The notes below the pieces were generated by a model. It did no database searches and had not been told where the DNA came from. It saw only the letters and a program-made list of their open reading frames with translations. 64,000 bases of DNA from Chryseobacterium sp. CH25 (lineage in GTDB: Bacteria; Bacteroidota; Bacteroidia; Flavobacteriales; Weeksellaceae), in assembly GCF_004119455.1 (NCBI RefSeq), contig NZ_NRQT01000010.1:1-64000 (forward strand), in the 5' to 3' direction. Shown piece after piece: positions 1-9,285 of the stretch (position 1 is the first letter of the stretch; each line of letters opens with the position of its first letter). The translations under genes were made by a program, and so were the position numbers.

Positions 1-102
1 GAGTGATGGGAAATAAAGAGACTATATAATATATAAGTAGAAGGATTATTATGAAAGATTCTAGAATAGATTATAAAAATGATTAAAGGGAAGTTTTTTT
101 AT

Positions 103-150
103 TTTCCCACAGATGGCACAGATTTACACAGATGAATATAGATGAGATGA
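103..150. repeat. CACAGAT-word intergenic repeat
   Basis: This stretch repeats the word CACAGAT (ccCACAGATggCACAGATttaCACAGATg). The same word builds the inverted repeat at 59211-59269. It is non-coding and looks like a copy of an interspersed intergenic element. Confidence 0.4.
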
Positions 151-183
151 ATAGAAATGGTTGATGCCAGGAGATTACCACCC

Positions 184-227
184 TGTCAAAAATTCTTTGA
201 ATTTTTGACACCCCTCCAGAGGAGGGG
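184..227. repeat. Two adjacent palindromes (hairpin-forming)
   Basis: TGTCAAAAATTC-ttt-GAATTTTTGACA (184-210) is a perfect 12-bp stem. CCCCTCC-aga-GGAGGGG (211-227) follows with no gap. The pair could act as a terminator for a gene upstream of the window or be an interspersed palindromic repeat. No gene lies in positions 1-608. Confidence 0.5.
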
Positions 228-283
228 AATGATGGAGGTCGTTCCTTAGGGATAATTGTTAATACTATTAATTAACTCCACCT

Positions 284-310
284 TATTACCTATTACCTAT
301 TACCTATTAC
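284..310. repeat. Short tandem repeat TATTACC x ~3.9
   Basis: The 7-mer TATTACC is repeated head to tail almost four times in non-coding DNA. The period is not a multiple of three and no ORF spans it. Confidence 0.7.
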
Positions 311-339
311 TCATTGCTCATCATTTATAAATCTGGTCC

Positions 340-462
340 TCTACCCTAGCCCCGATAGGAACGGTTACCCCGCAACAGAGTGCTTGCAAGTTTGAGGGTT
401 GGAGCGGTGGGGAGCAAAGGCGTGAGGAGTATGAGTGGATAGCGGGATAAAGCTCCTGAAAA
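340..462 (+). ncRNA. Candidate structured RNA / flavobacterial repeat
   Basis: This is a GC-rich island in AT-rich surroundings with no ORF. It begins CTAGCCCCGATAGGA and ends GGATAGCGGGATAAAGCTCC followed by an A-rich tail. The ends can pair (CCCG with CGGG), and an inner CCCC near 368 can pair with GGGG near 408. From memory this opening and closing word pair recurs in flavobacterial intergenic regions and resembles the Flavo-1 RNA family. I could not run a covariance search. Confidence 0.4.
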
Positions 463-571
463 AATGCTCTTGCCCTCTGCTATATAAGATATTCTTCTGC
501 CTGATTCATCTGTTCAACTATGATAATAGATGCAATAGTCATAAAAATCGGGGTACATTTTTTTGATTGCT

Positions 572-579
572 TACATTTG
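572..579 (+). promoter_or_regulatory. Candidate -7 element for the M16 peptidase gene
   Basis: TACATTTG matches the Bacteroidota -7 consensus TAnnTTTG. Transcription from it would start near 586, consistent with translation from the ATG at 609 and not the TTG at 567. No convincing -33 TTG was found at normal spacing. Confidence 0.3.
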
Positions 580-608
580 TATTACATTCTTACTATATTA
601 GGGATGAA

Positions 609-3488
609 ATGAATTCATATATGACAGACAGAAAATATAAAGAAACGGTTCATACAGATGCTAACCACTACGAATATACTACAGTAACCCACGATAAGAA
701 TAACGTAAGAAGCTACACATTGAAGAACGGTCTGAAGGTTTTCCTTGCTCAAAACTTTGATGCCCCAAGGATTCAGACTTTTATTCCGGTAAGAACTGGC
801 AGTAATAATGATCCTGCAGATAATACCGGACTTGCTCATTATCTTGAGCACATGATGTTTAAAGGAACTTCTAAAATAGGAACTCAGAATTGGGAAAAAG
901 AAAAGGACCTTCTGGACCAGATCTCTGCACTGTATGAAAAGCATAAAGCAGAACAGGATCCTGAAAAGAAAAAAGACATCTATAAAAAGATTGACGAAGT
1001 ATCTCAGGAAGCAAGCCAGTATGCGATTGCCAATGAGTATGACAAAGCTATTTCTTCATTAGGTGCTACGGGAACCAATGCCCATACCTGGTTTGATGAA
1101 ACAGTGTATAAAAACAATGTTCCGAATAATGAACTGGAAAAGTGGCTGAAAATAGAAAAGGAAAGATTTTCTGAGATTGTTCTGCGTCTTTTTCATACGG
1201 AACTGGAGTCTGTATATGAGGAATTCAACAGGGCTCAGGATAATGATTCGAGACTGGTGAACTATGAATTGATGTCCGCGCTTTTCCCGACCCATCCTAA
1301 CGGGCAGCAAACTACACTGGGCAGGCCTGAGCATTTGAAAACCCCTTCTATGAAGGCTATTCATAAGTATTTTGATGAATACTATGTTCCAAATAACTAT
1401 GCTATGGTATTGGTTGGGGATTTTGATTTTGAAGCGACTATTCAATTAGTAGACCAGTATTTTGGTACTCTTCCTTATAGAGAGCTTCCTAAAAAAACTC
1501 CTATTATTGAGCAGCCTATTACAGAAATTGTTGAGAGAACGGTGAAAAGTCCTACTACTCCACGTGTTCAATTGGCCTGGAGAACGGATAGTTATGGAAC
1601 AAGGGAAGCAATGCTTGCTGATATTGTTGTGAATATTCTGAGTAACAGAGGTGAGGCCGGTTTATTGGATCTTCATATCAACCAGACCCAAAAAATGCTT
1701 TGGGCACAGGCTTTCTCCGTAGGATTAAAGCAATATGGCTATTTTTCTATTGTTGCGGTTCCGAAAGAAACTCAAACCCTGCAAGAGGCAACAGCTATGG
1801 TTCTGGAAGAAATTGAGCTTATTAAAAAAGGTGATTTCCCAGATTGGATGCTTCCTGCCATTATTAATGACTTCAAACTTCAGAGAATGAAAGGTCTTGA
1901 AACTGCGGAAGGCCTTGCCACTACTCTATACGATATCTATATAAAAGGAAGAAGCTGGGAACAGGAACTGAATGAGATGGATGAATATGCAAGCTTCACC
2001 AAGGAAGATATTATCCGTTTCGCTAATGATTTCTTTAAGAATAATTATGTTGTTATTAATAAAGAAAAAGGCATTAATGATAAGTTACTAAGAGTGGATA
2101 ATCCAGGAATTACACCTGTCAAGATTAACCGTGATGCACAATCTGAGTTTTTAAAGGAAATCTTATCCGATAAAACAGAAGATATTAAACCTGAATTCAT
2201 TGATTATCAAAAGGAAATCGCAACTGATGAGATCAAAGGAAAGAAATTAAGTTTTGTAAAGAATAAATACAATGATATTGCCCAGGTTCATTTTATTTTC
2301 CCTTTTGGAAGTGATAATGACCGTGAACTGGGAATTTCCACTCAACTGCTTCAGTATTTAGGTACCGATGAGCTTTCTCCTGAGGATCTGAAAAAGGAAT
2401 TTTTCAAAATCGGAGTCAGCAATGATTTTAAAACAACCAATAATCAGTTGCTGATTTCACTAAGTGGTTTAGAGGAGAATATTGAAAAGGGAATTGCCCT
2501 TCTACAGCAATGGATGTACCGTGTACAGCCAAATCAGGAAATCTACAATCAATTTGTAGGAACTGTGCTGGAAAACCGTCAGGCTGTTAAAAAGGATAAA
2601 AACCGTATCATGACAGCACTTACTACTTATACAAAACTAGGAAATACTTCCCGTTTTACAGATGTTATCACTAAGGAAGAGCTTGAAAGCAGCCAAGCAG
2701 AGGTATTCACTGACAGAATGAAAAAGCTGTTCAAATATCCTTACCAGATTTTCTTTTATGGAAAAGATTTTGAAGCCTTCAAAGGATATATTGGTGAATA
2801 TACTGAAACGGAAAGCCTTCAGATTCCTGAGCCGAAACAATATCCTGAACCAGCTACCGGCGGAAATGTATACTTTATCAATTATGACATGGTTCAGATG
2901 GAGATGAGCAAGGTTGGAAAGGGAAATATGGTGAATCCGGCTTATTTTGGAAAGGTTAATGTTTTTAATGAATATTTTGGAAGAGGATTGTCTTCTATTG
3001 TTTTTCAGGAGATTCGTGAGAGCAAAAGTTTAGCCTATTCTGCATATGTTTCTTATGCAGCCAGTGCAGAGCTGAATCATCCTGATTATATTACCACTTA
3101 TATCGGAACACAACCAGATAAGCTGATGATTGCAGTAGACACTATGAACGAACTGATGAGTGAACTTCCTGAGGTTACCATTCAGTTTGAAAATGCCAGA
3201 AATGCAGCATTAAAGCAGATTGCATCCACCAGAGTAACCCGAAACAATATATTTTTCAATACTTTGAGGTTAAAGAAGCTTGGAATTGACCATGATTTCA
3301 GAAAAGATATTTTTGAACAGATCCAGGCATTGAAGTTTGAAGACATCAGACAGTTTTATCAGTCGGAAATTCAATCTGTGAACTTTAATACAGCCATTAT
3401 CGGTAAAAAGGAAAACCTGGATATGGAAGCTGTAAGTAAAATGGGAACATTTACTGAAGTAAGTCTGCAAGATATTTTCGGACACTAA
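609..3488 (+). CDS. M16 family zinc metallopeptidase (insulinase/pitrilysin type)
   Basis: This gene encodes a large two-repeat M16 zinc peptidase of 959 residues from the ATG at 609. The inverted zinc motif HxxEH is present as His77-Tyr-Leu-Glu80-His81, and the downstream glutamate-rich segment (SVYEEFNRA, near residue 200) fits the third zinc ligand. The second half (residues ~500-959) is the catalytically inactive M16 repeat typical of the family. I start at 609 because the upstream in-frame codons begin at a TTG and overlap the likely promoter. A second ATG lies at 621. No signal peptide is seen, so a cytoplasmic peptide-degrading role is the simplest inference. It is monocistronic and closed by a strong hairpin terminator. 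Confidence 0.9.
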   Translation: MNSYMTDRKYKETVHTDANHYEYTTVTHDKNNVRSYTLKNGLKVFLAQNFDAPRIQTFIPVRTGSNNDPADNTGLAHYLEHMMFKGTSKIGTQNWEKEKDLLDQISALYEKHKAEQDPEKKKDIYKKIDEVSQEASQYAIANEYDKAISSLGATGTNAHTWFDETVYKNNVPNNELEKWLKIEKERFSEIVLRLFHTELESVYEEFNRAQDNDSRLVNYELMSALFPTHPNGQQTTLGRPEHLKTPSMKAIHKYFDEYYVPNNYAMVLVGDFDFEATIQLVDQYFGTLPYRELPKKTPIIEQPITEIVERTVKSPTTPRVQLAWRTDSYGTREAMLADIVVNILSNRGEAGLLDLHINQTQKMLWAQAFSVGLKQYGYFSIVAVPKETQTLQEATAMVLEEIELIKKGDFPDWMLPAIINDFKLQRMKGLETAEGLATTLYDIYIKGRSWEQELNEMDEYASFTKEDIIRFANDFFKNNYVVINKEKGINDKLLRVDNPGITPVKINRDAQSEFLKEILSDKTEDIKPEFIDYQKEIATDEIKGKKLSFVKNKYNDIAQVHFIFPFGSDNDRELGISTQLLQYLGTDELSPEDLKKEFFKIGVSNDFKTTNNQLLISLSGLEENIEKGIALLQQWMYRVQPNQEIYNQFVGTVLENRQAVKKDKNRIMTALTTYTKLGNTSRFTDVITKEELESSQAEVFTDRMKKLFKYPYQIFFYGKDFEAFKGYIGEYTETESLQIPEPKQYPEPATGGNVYFINYDMVQMEMSKVGKGNMVNPAYFGKVNVFNEYFGRGLSSIVFQEIRESKSLAYSAYVSYAASAELNHPDYITTYIGTQPDKLMIAVDTMNELMSELPEVTIQFENARNAALKQIASTRVTRNNIFFNTLRLKKLGIDHDFRKDIFEQIQALKFEDIRQFYQSEIQSVNFNTAIIGKKENLDMEAVSKMGTFTEVSLQDIFGH

Positions 3489-3492
3489 AATA

Positions 3493-3528
3493 AAAAAGCC
3501 GCTCAATAATGATTTTGAGCGGCTTTTT
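3493..3528. terminator. Bidirectional rho-independent terminator
   Basis: AAAAAGCCGCTCAA and TTGAGCGGCTTTTT form a 14-bp perfect stem between the M16 gene (+) and the convergent GNAT gene (-). It has U-tracts on both strands. Confidence 0.9.
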
Positions 3529-3554
3529 AATTCTATAAGTGATGCTTGATTTGC

Positions 3555-4638
3555 TTATGTCATCATACAGTCTCCATCTCCATCCTGTAACTGAGGATTG
3601 AAATTCTTTGGAAGACTTAGCAGTAGTTCTTTACGGAAAAGGTAGTCCCGTTTGAAATCCTTCTCATAGATGCTGGATAATAATGCAGATTCTTTTATTT
3701 TCTGATTCAGTGTTTCATTGTAAACAGTCATCATTTTTATTCTGTTTTGAATGATGAAAATATTTAAAAACTGAATAAACCTTTTTAGGTCTGAACTTTC
3801 AGTTGAAAAAACATAAGGAACTCTAAGATGTCCATCCCGTAAAAGCAATAGTGATGCAGTCTCCAGATTCCCCTGTTCATTATAAATTTTAACCCACTTA
3901 TATTTAAACACCTCAGCATAGCTGGAAAAGAAATAGTTTTCATCTCTTTTTCTACCTTCCAGAATCCAGGGATTTTCTATAAAATAGCTGATTTCATCTG
4001 CAGTTCGCTGGCTATTAAATGAGGAAACAAGGTTTTTGATATCAACATCCATTTTATCCAAAACTTCAAATCTGAAATCCGGTTTCCCTGTCCTGATATT
4101 CTTTATTCCGATCAGGGCATTCGCTGTACTATCTACAAGGTGTAAAAGAGGGGTAAATGTTTTTATCCATTCTTTTTTCCGGAAAAACAGTTGCTGTATC
4201 TGCTCTGAAATAATACCGTTTTCCATTTTTAGGAAAAATGTTCTCTACGCTTCCTATATGATTAAAAAAGATCTCAGCTTCTTTTGTAAATTCTGCCATG
4301 ATAACCTTATTATCATATTCATCCAAAGCTTTTTGCAGAAGGGCTTTAGCAACTTTTTTACCTCTGAATTCATCGCTTACATACAATGTACTCAGCCAGG
4401 CAAATCTTATTTTGGTTCCTTCAATATCAAAATAATCGGGAAGACATCCCATATATCCGGCCAATCTTCCTTCATAGAAAGCAAGAATTAAAAGCGTCTG
4501 CTCACTAGTAGCTTTTGGATTATGGATATGGGAAAGGGCACGATGTTCTGTGATAGGAAGAAAATCATACTGTTTAAATTCACCGGATGATACAAATTTT
4601 TCCAGTTCCTGTTTATTGAATATCTTCAGCTGTATCAT
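3555..4638 (-). pseudogene. Frameshifted GNAT acetyltransferase-like gene (two ORFs)
   Basis: Two overlapping minus-strand ORFs appear to be one gene. The upstream part (4638 to about 4230) is a GNAT acetyltransferase-like domain (ILAFYEGRLAGYMG, LSTLYVSDEFRGKKVAKALL, the last resembling the acetyl-CoA-binding R/QxxGxG/A loop). The downstream part (3555-4226) continues with a C-terminal domain I do not recognise. The reading frame changes at the A5/T5 runs near 4226-4236. Removing one A joins VENIFPK to MENGIISEQ, and adding two T would also restore the frame, giving about 360 residues. The first ATG overlaps the end of the upstream deacetylase gene by 4 bp, so the two genes form an operon. 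Whether the break is real or a base-calling error cannot be told from sequence alone. Confidence 0.65.
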
Positions 4639-5636
4639 TTTCTCACAATCGTATTTTTATTCATCAGCTTTTTCAGTCTGAAATAAGCGATTTCTTTTTT
4701 CAGTATTCTTTCTGCACTTTCACCCATTTCCATTGGAATTCTCTGAAAATTCTTTTTTACACTGTCCAGCTTAATTCCTGCGGCTCCGAAGCTGCAGTAT
4801 ATTTCTTTATTTTTAAAAAGCTCTTCAAAGAAATCATTTTTCACCCCAAAATCCGTGAAAGGAAATGCAAAAGTGTCATACAGGAAACCATTTTCCTTTA
4901 AATAAGCGAAAGTTTTATGGATAGATTCCATCTGCTGTTCTAAAGACAAAGCTCCAAATTTCGGATGATCCCAACTGTGAGATGATATGCCAAAACCTCT
5001 GCTGGTAAGATTTCTCAATTGTTCAGTGCTCAAATAAGGTTTATGCTCCTGTAAATAAGATTGAAAATCAACGTTAAGCTTTTCAGCCAGTACATCCAGA
5101 ATATCTTTTTTCTGATAGGTAATTTTCAGAATTTCCTTTTTCAATGTTTCTTTTGCCGCTTGGCTATCGAGAGAAAGAATACGATAGATTTCAGGGTCTA
5201 TAGATTTTTCTATTTTCAGATCCTCTATAAGCAAACTAGCTTTGCATCTGAACATGATCTCTTTATTATCAATAAAAGCCGGATTTATAAAATTGCAGGC
5301 ATAGATTCCTTTACGCTCCAGAATTGGGGCAACAATATCATAAAACTCTCTGAAACCATCATCAAAAGTAAGCAGAGCTATCTTTTTTTTAGGTTTGAAA
5401 CTCCCGGAAGTAAAATCTTTAAATTCCTGCCAGTTTACCCACTGAAAATGTTTTGAAAAACAGTCTATATCCTCTTCAAACTGCCTGATATTCTTATACT
5501 GGATCACATGCTTGATATGCGGAAGATTTTCATCAGAAACACAATGATAAACAGGTAAACAGTAGTCCAGCGGAAAAGATTTTCCGAATTGAACTGTTTC
5601 AAAAGCAGTAAATAGATTAATGAGCTGATCCTTCAT
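4635..5636 (-). CDS. Polysaccharide deacetylase (NodB-like) family protein
   Basis: This is a 333-residue carbohydrate esterase 4 type deacetylase. Motif 1 is LLTFDDGF (catalytic and metal-binding Asp pair). Motif 2 is SSHSWDHP, which fits the H-x3-H metal ligands. Such enzymes remove N- or O-acetyl groups from surface glycans or peptidoglycan. No signal peptide or transmembrane segment is seen, so it may work on a cytoplasmic or lipid-linked precursor. It overlaps the downstream acetyltransferase-like gene by 4 bp (ATGA), which suggests a paired role in modifying a cell-surface sugar. That pairing is inference. Confidence 0.85.
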   Translation of the reverse strand: MKDQLINLFTAFETVQFGKSFPLDYCLPVYHCVSDENLPHIKHVIQYKNIRQFEEDIDCFSKHFQWVNWQEFKDFTSGSFKPKKKIALLTFDDGFREFYDIVAPILERKGIYACNFINPAFIDNKEIMFRCKASLLIEDLKIEKSIDPEIYRILSLDSQAAKETLKKEILKITYQKKDILDVLAEKLNVDFQSYLQEHKPYLSTEQLRNLTSRGFGISSHSWDHPKFGALSLEQQMESIHKTFAYLKENGFLYDTFAFPFTDFGVKNDFFEELFKNKEIYCSFGAAGIKLDSVKKNFQRIPMEMGESAERILKKEIAYFRLKKLMNKNTIVRK

Positions 5637-5647
5637 CCTAAAAATAA

Positions 5648-5684
5648 AAAGAATCTATTCAAAATAGATTTGAATAGATTCTTT
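5648..5684 (-). terminator. Rho-independent terminator after the S46 peptidase gene
   Basis: AAAGAATCTATTC and GAATAGATTCTTT form a perfect 13-bp stem with an 11-base loop, directly downstream of the peptidase stop codon. Confidence 0.8.
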
Positions 5685-5703
5685 AAAGGTATAACTTTTA
5701 AAA

Positions 5704-7842
5704 TTATTTTATCACTTTCATTTCATCAACAAGCCATTTAGCATCTGCAAATTTCTCAACGACGAAAAGGATATATTTTGTATCTACCATGATGTTTCTG
5801 CTGAAACGTGGATCGTAGTTAATATCACTCATCGTTCCTTCCCACTGTCTGTCGAAGTTAAGACCTATCAGGTTTCCGTTCGCATCAAGAGCCGGGCTTC
5901 CAGAGTTACCACCTGTTGTGTGGTTAGTAGCTGTAAATCCTACAGGCACATCTCCAGTTTTATCTTTATAGATTCCGAAATCTTTCTTGTTGTAAAGTTC
6001 AATCAGTTTCTTAGGAACATCAAATTCATAATCTCCAGGAATATATTTCTCCATTACTCCGGCAAGGTGAGTCTGGTATCCATAAGAAACAGCATCTCTT
6101 GGAGCGGAACCTTTAACTTTACCATACGTTACACGAAGTGTCGAGTTAGCATCCGGGAAGAATTTTCTGTCTTTGTCTGTCTCCATCTGCTGAGCCATAA
6201 ACTTCTTCTGCAATGCATCAATTTTTGCCTGAAGAGAAGAGTATTGTGGATCTGCTGCTTTCATATAAGTCTCTTTCATAGAAACGTAAAGCTGGTAGAT
6301 AGGATCTTTTTTCAAAGTTTTAATCAACTTGTCCTGATTAGAGAATGCTTTATCAATATCTGCAGTCAGTGTTCCTCCGTTTACAGCTGTTCTTCCTGTA
6401 ATAATAGAGTTTTTAGACATATCTTCAACAACAGGGATGTTTGCATTTTCATCCTTATATTTATTGAATCCTGCCGGTAAAAACTGTGGAGCAGTTTTGT
6501 TGGTATATAAAGCCAGTAATTTTGCTGTTACTTTAGCATCTAGTTCTGCGCTATAGTCTTTATAGAAAGAAGTAAGTTTTGTTTTCAGTTTCGTAAGCTC
6601 CTTCTCATCCATTCTTCCAGCTTCTACAGCAGCTACAAAATCATAATAATCTCCTGCAAGCTTCAAAGTCTCAGCATTTCTTACTACTTCTGTGTAATAT
6701 GCATTGTTCAGTGCATAAGGAGCCTGCTCGTTGTAAAGCTTATTCAGCTGATCTAAAGTGGTTTTTACTTCAGGATTTTTAGAAACTAAAGATCCTTCAT
6801 ACATTACTTTTTTCTCAACAGCATTGGATTTCTTCAATCCTTCTACTTCACCAATCCATTTTTTCCAGTAATTGGCTACTGATGCATATTTGGAAGCATA
6901 TTTAATACGTGTTTCGTTATCTACACGCATCTTTTCATCTAATGTTTTTAAAGCAACGTCACGTACAGCAATTCTTGCAGGATCAATTTCATTCATGATC
7001 TTTTCTACTGCTACTGCCGGAAGATATTCTGTAGTTCTTCCCGGGAATCCGAATACAAATGTGAAATCGTTCTCATTCTTATCTTTGATGGAAACCGGTA
7101 AATAGTGTTTCGGAGTATAAGGAACGTTATCTTTTGAATATTCTGCAGGTTTGTTATCTTTATCTGCATAGATTCTGAACATTGAGAAGTCTCCGGTATG
7201 TCTAGGCCAAACCCAGTTGTCTGTATCACTTCCGAATTTCCCGATGCTTTGAGGGGGTGCTCCTACAAGACGGATATCTTTATAAGTTTCAATCGTGTAA
7301 GCATAATACTTGTTTCCATAGTACATTGGCTTTATCATGATTGATTGGAAAGATTCAATTTTCTGAGAGTTTTTATAAACCTCAATATTGTTGTTGATCT
7401 TTTTAGTAAGTTCAGGTTCTGTAAGATGATCGGTTCCTTCTAAAATCTGGAAACTAACATCTTTTATATCTACGATAAAATCTACTTTTACTCCCGGATT
7501 TGGAAGTTCACCGTTCATATTCTTAGCCCAGAAACCGTTTGAAAGAAGGTCATTCTGAACTGTAGAATGTGCCTGAATCTGGCCAAACCCACAGTGGTGG
7601 TTAGTCAGTAACAATCCCTTTGGAGAGATGATTTCTGCAGTACATCCGCCGTTAAACTGCACCACAGCATCCTTTATGCTCGGTTTCTGAGGATTGAAAA
7701 TATCTTTTGCAGAGATTTTCATTCCCAAATCCTTCATTTCCTTTTCATTCAGTTCTGTAGGAATCCACATTCCACCATATTGTTGTGCAAATGCCATTGC
7801 AGCAGGCAAAAGAAATACGGATAAAAGTATCTTTTTTGTCAT
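5704..7842 (-). CDS. S46 family peptidase, DPP11-like (Asp/Glu-specific dipeptidyl-peptidase)
   Basis: This is a 712-residue periplasmic serine exopeptidase of family S46. The N-terminus MTKKILLSVFLLPAAMAFA is a signal peptide. I prefer this ATG to one two codons upstream (7848). The catalytic histidine lies in LLTNHHCGF and the nucleophile in TGGNSGSP (about Ser647). Eighteen residues after that serine is Arg665 in LNFDRQWEG. In characterised Porphyromonas gingivalis enzymes an arginine at the corresponding position (Ser655/Arg673, also 18 apart) defines DPP11, and DPP7 has glycine, so acidic P1 preference is predicted. It releases dipeptides for uptake in amino-acid-using Bacteroidota. It is transcribed alone and ends at a hairpin. 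Confidence 0.92.
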   Translation of the reverse strand: MTKKILLSVFLLPAAMAFAQQYGGMWIPTELNEKEMKDLGMKISAKDIFNPQKPSIKDAVVQFNGGCTAEIISPKGLLLTNHHCGFGQIQAHSTVQNDLLSNGFWAKNMNGELPNPGVKVDFIVDIKDVSFQILEGTDHLTEPELTKKINNNIEVYKNSQKIESFQSIMIKPMYYGNKYYAYTIETYKDIRLVGAPPQSIGKFGSDTDNWVWPRHTGDFSMFRIYADKDNKPAEYSKDNVPYTPKHYLPVSIKDKNENDFTFVFGFPGRTTEYLPAVAVEKIMNEIDPARIAVRDVALKTLDEKMRVDNETRIKYASKYASVANYWKKWIGEVEGLKKSNAVEKKVMYEGSLVSKNPEVKTTLDQLNKLYNEQAPYALNNAYYTEVVRNAETLKLAGDYYDFVAAVEAGRMDEKELTKLKTKLTSFYKDYSAELDAKVTAKLLALYTNKTAPQFLPAGFNKYKDENANIPVVEDMSKNSIITGRTAVNGGTLTADIDKAFSNQDKLIKTLKKDPIYQLYVSMKETYMKAADPQYSSLQAKIDALQKKFMAQQMETDKDRKFFPDANSTLRVTYGKVKGSAPRDAVSYGYQTHLAGVMEKYIPGDYEFDVPKKLIELYNKKDFGIYKDKTGDVPVGFTATNHTTGGNSGSPALDANGNLIGLNFDRQWEGTMSDINYDPRFSRNIMVDTKYILFVVEKFADAKWLVDEMKVIK

Positions 7843-7907
7843 AATCAAAATTTTGCCCGAATTTACGAAGAAAAATAGGAATAGTCCTCATAAAACGAGG
7901 GTAAAAA

Positions 7908-8000
7908 TATCAATGGTGAATTTTGCTTCGCAAATGAATGGTGAATTCAACGTCTACAAAAAATTGACAAGCGAAACGAATTGACCATTCACTATTGACT
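7908..8000 (-). repeat. Interspersed palindromic repeat, copy A (inverted)
   Basis: The reverse complement matches the elements at 48067-48158 and 53834-53924. Shared words in order are GTCAATAGTGAAT, CAATTCG-TTTCGC, GTCAATTTTT, TTCACCATTCA, TTGCGAAGCAAAATTCAC and a closing near-repeat of the start. The ends are inverted repeats of each other. It is followed by a low-complexity CTC-rich tract (8001-8050). Confidence 0.75.
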
Positions 8001-8109
8001 TCTCTCTTTCTCTCCCACTCTCAAACCCTCTTACACTCTCTCCATCCTCTTGGCTCAGTTTTTGATTAAAATCTGTCAGTTTAAAAACATACTTAAATTA
8101 ATTATTACG

Positions 8110-8595
8110 ATGAAAAACAAAACACTTATCCTTGGAATTGGAGCGGCTTTATTTCTTGCTTCTTGTTCTAAAAAAGAGACTGTAGATTCCAAAACTTCTG
8201 CAACAGATTCTGCGGCAACTGTTCAGTCAACGGCAGCAGACAGTACAGCTCATACAACAACCAGTGCACAGGGAGATACCTCTGAAAATGCTTTGGATTG
8301 GAACGGTACTTATGAAGCAACAGTTCCATGTGCAGATTGCCCGGGAATCAAGACTTCTTTAACTTTGAACACGGATAAAACATTCAGCATTACTGAAGAA
8401 TATCTTGAAAGAAAGTCAAAGAATGAAGATAAAGGTACTTTTACATGGGATGCAACAGGAAGTGTTATCACTTTAAAAGGGAAAACAGCAAACTACAAAT
8501 ATAAAGTGGGTGAAAATATGCTGATCCAACTGGATATGGAAGGAAAAGAGATTGACGGACCTAACAAGGATTTGTATATATTCAAGAAAAAATAA
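8110..8595 (+). CDS. NlpE-like envelope lipoprotein
   Basis: This is a lipoprotein of 161 residues from the ATG at 8110. A signal peptide ends in the lipobox LASC (Cys19). A Ser/Thr/Ala-rich linker (to ~residue 60) precedes an NlpE N-terminal-type barrel domain with the hallmark VPCADCPGI, then LTLNTDKTFSITEEYL. In E. coli NlpE this CxxC-bearing domain reports envelope and copper stress to Cpx. Here only the domain family is certain and the signalling role is not shown. Frames upstream of 8110 lack a signal peptide and were not used. A UUCG-capped terminator follows at once. Confidence 0.85.
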   Translation: MKNKTLILGIGAALFLASCSKKETVDSKTSATDSAATVQSTAADSTAHTTTSAQGDTSENALDWNGTYEATVPCADCPGIKTSLTLNTDKTFSITEEYLERKSKNEDKGTFTWDATGSVITLKGKTANYKYKVGENMLIQLDMEGKEIDGPNKDLYIFKKK

Positions 8596-8623
8596 AAATA
8601 AAGGCTTCGGCCTTTATTTTTTT
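8594..8623. terminator. UUCG-loop terminator, bidirectional
   Basis: AAAAATAAAGGC-ttcg-GCCTTTATTTTT folds as a long stem with a UUCG tetraloop between the convergent NlpE-like and MgtC genes. Confidence 0.9.
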
Positions 8624-8631
8624 GCTTTATT

Positions 8632-9285
8632 CTAAAACTGATAAGCTATAATTGTTGAATCTTCCACCAGATCTTTTATTAATCCTTCATGATGGGTATT
8701 CTTGCCTGTCAGCCTCCATGTAGCGGTAATATTTCCCTGTGTATATTGCTGTTTGATTAAAACATACTTCAAACGATGTTTTTTAAAGAGTTCTTCGCAA
8801 TGTTTCAGATCTGCTGAATTTGTTACCCCGACTTTATATTCTCGAATCTTGTTATAATTATCTATAAAGCTTTGCAGATAGGTTAATGCACTAAGAATAA
8901 TAAGCACTAAAGCTGTTCCCAGAAGGGAAAAGTACACATACCCTGAACCTACCGCCATTCCTATTGAGGCTGTTGCCCAAATGGTAGTAGCTGTAGTGAT
9001 ACCTTCAATCTTATTTTCTCCTTTAAATATTACTCCGGCTCCCAAAAAACCGATTCCGGTGATAATATTGGCTGCCAGACGATCAGGATTGGCAACCCCT
9101 ATTTTGATGGAAAGGATCGTAAACAGACAGGCTCCGAAGCAAACCAGAATAAAAGTACGTAAGCCTGCAGATTTGTTGCGGTATTCCCGTTCAGCACCAA
9201 TCAGTAATCCGAGGACTACGGAAATAAAGATCAGTAATAACTCATTCTTAACCACATAATGGTCCTGTAGAAATTCCATTTTCAA
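8632..9285 (-). CDS. MgtC/SapB family inner-membrane protein
   Basis: This 217-residue protein has four to five hydrophobic helices in the first ~140 residues, including the signature run GAEREYRNKSAGLRTFILV and NIITGIGFLGAGVIF. A soluble C-terminal domain (~residues 145-217) resembles the small ACT-like domain of MgtC/SapB proteins. Family members are linked to low magnesium, intracellular survival and control of ATP synthase. For plain MgtC/SapB homologues outside pathogens the role is unknown. It is a single gene facing a terminator. Confidence 0.9.
   Translation of the reverse strand: MKMEFLQDHYVVKNELLLIFISVVLGLLIGAEREYRNKSAGLRTFILVCFGACLFTILSIKIGVANPDRLAANIITGIGFLGAGVIFKGENKIEGITTATTIWATASIGMAVGSGYVYFSLLGTALVLIILSALTYLQSFIDNYNKIREYKVGVTNSADLKHCEELFKKHRLKYVLIKQQYTQGNITATWRLTGKNTHHEGLIKDLVEDSTIIAYQF

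Noticed and set aside
51..86. Short ORF MKDSRIDYKND
   Set aside because: Eleven codons only, no supporting signals.
284..310. Possible CRISPR-like array (TATTACC units)
   Set aside because: The 7-bp units have no spacers. No CRISPR array or cas gene was seen in the window.
567..608. Longer N-terminus of the M16 peptidase from a TTG
   Set aside because: It overlaps a TAnnTTTG promoter element, begins with a rare start and adds an unconserved-looking segment. The ATG at 609 is better.
4036..4491. 151-codon plus-strand ORF
   Set aside because: It is antisense to the GNAT-like gene and rich in Phe, Ile and Cys as expected of a shadow frame.
5920..6480. 186-codon plus-strand ORF
   Set aside because: Antisense to the S46 peptidase, with a typical shadow composition and no homology.
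8050..8109. Upstream extension of the NlpE-like protein
   Set aside because: The lipoprotein signal begins at the ATG at 8110, and an extension would bury it.
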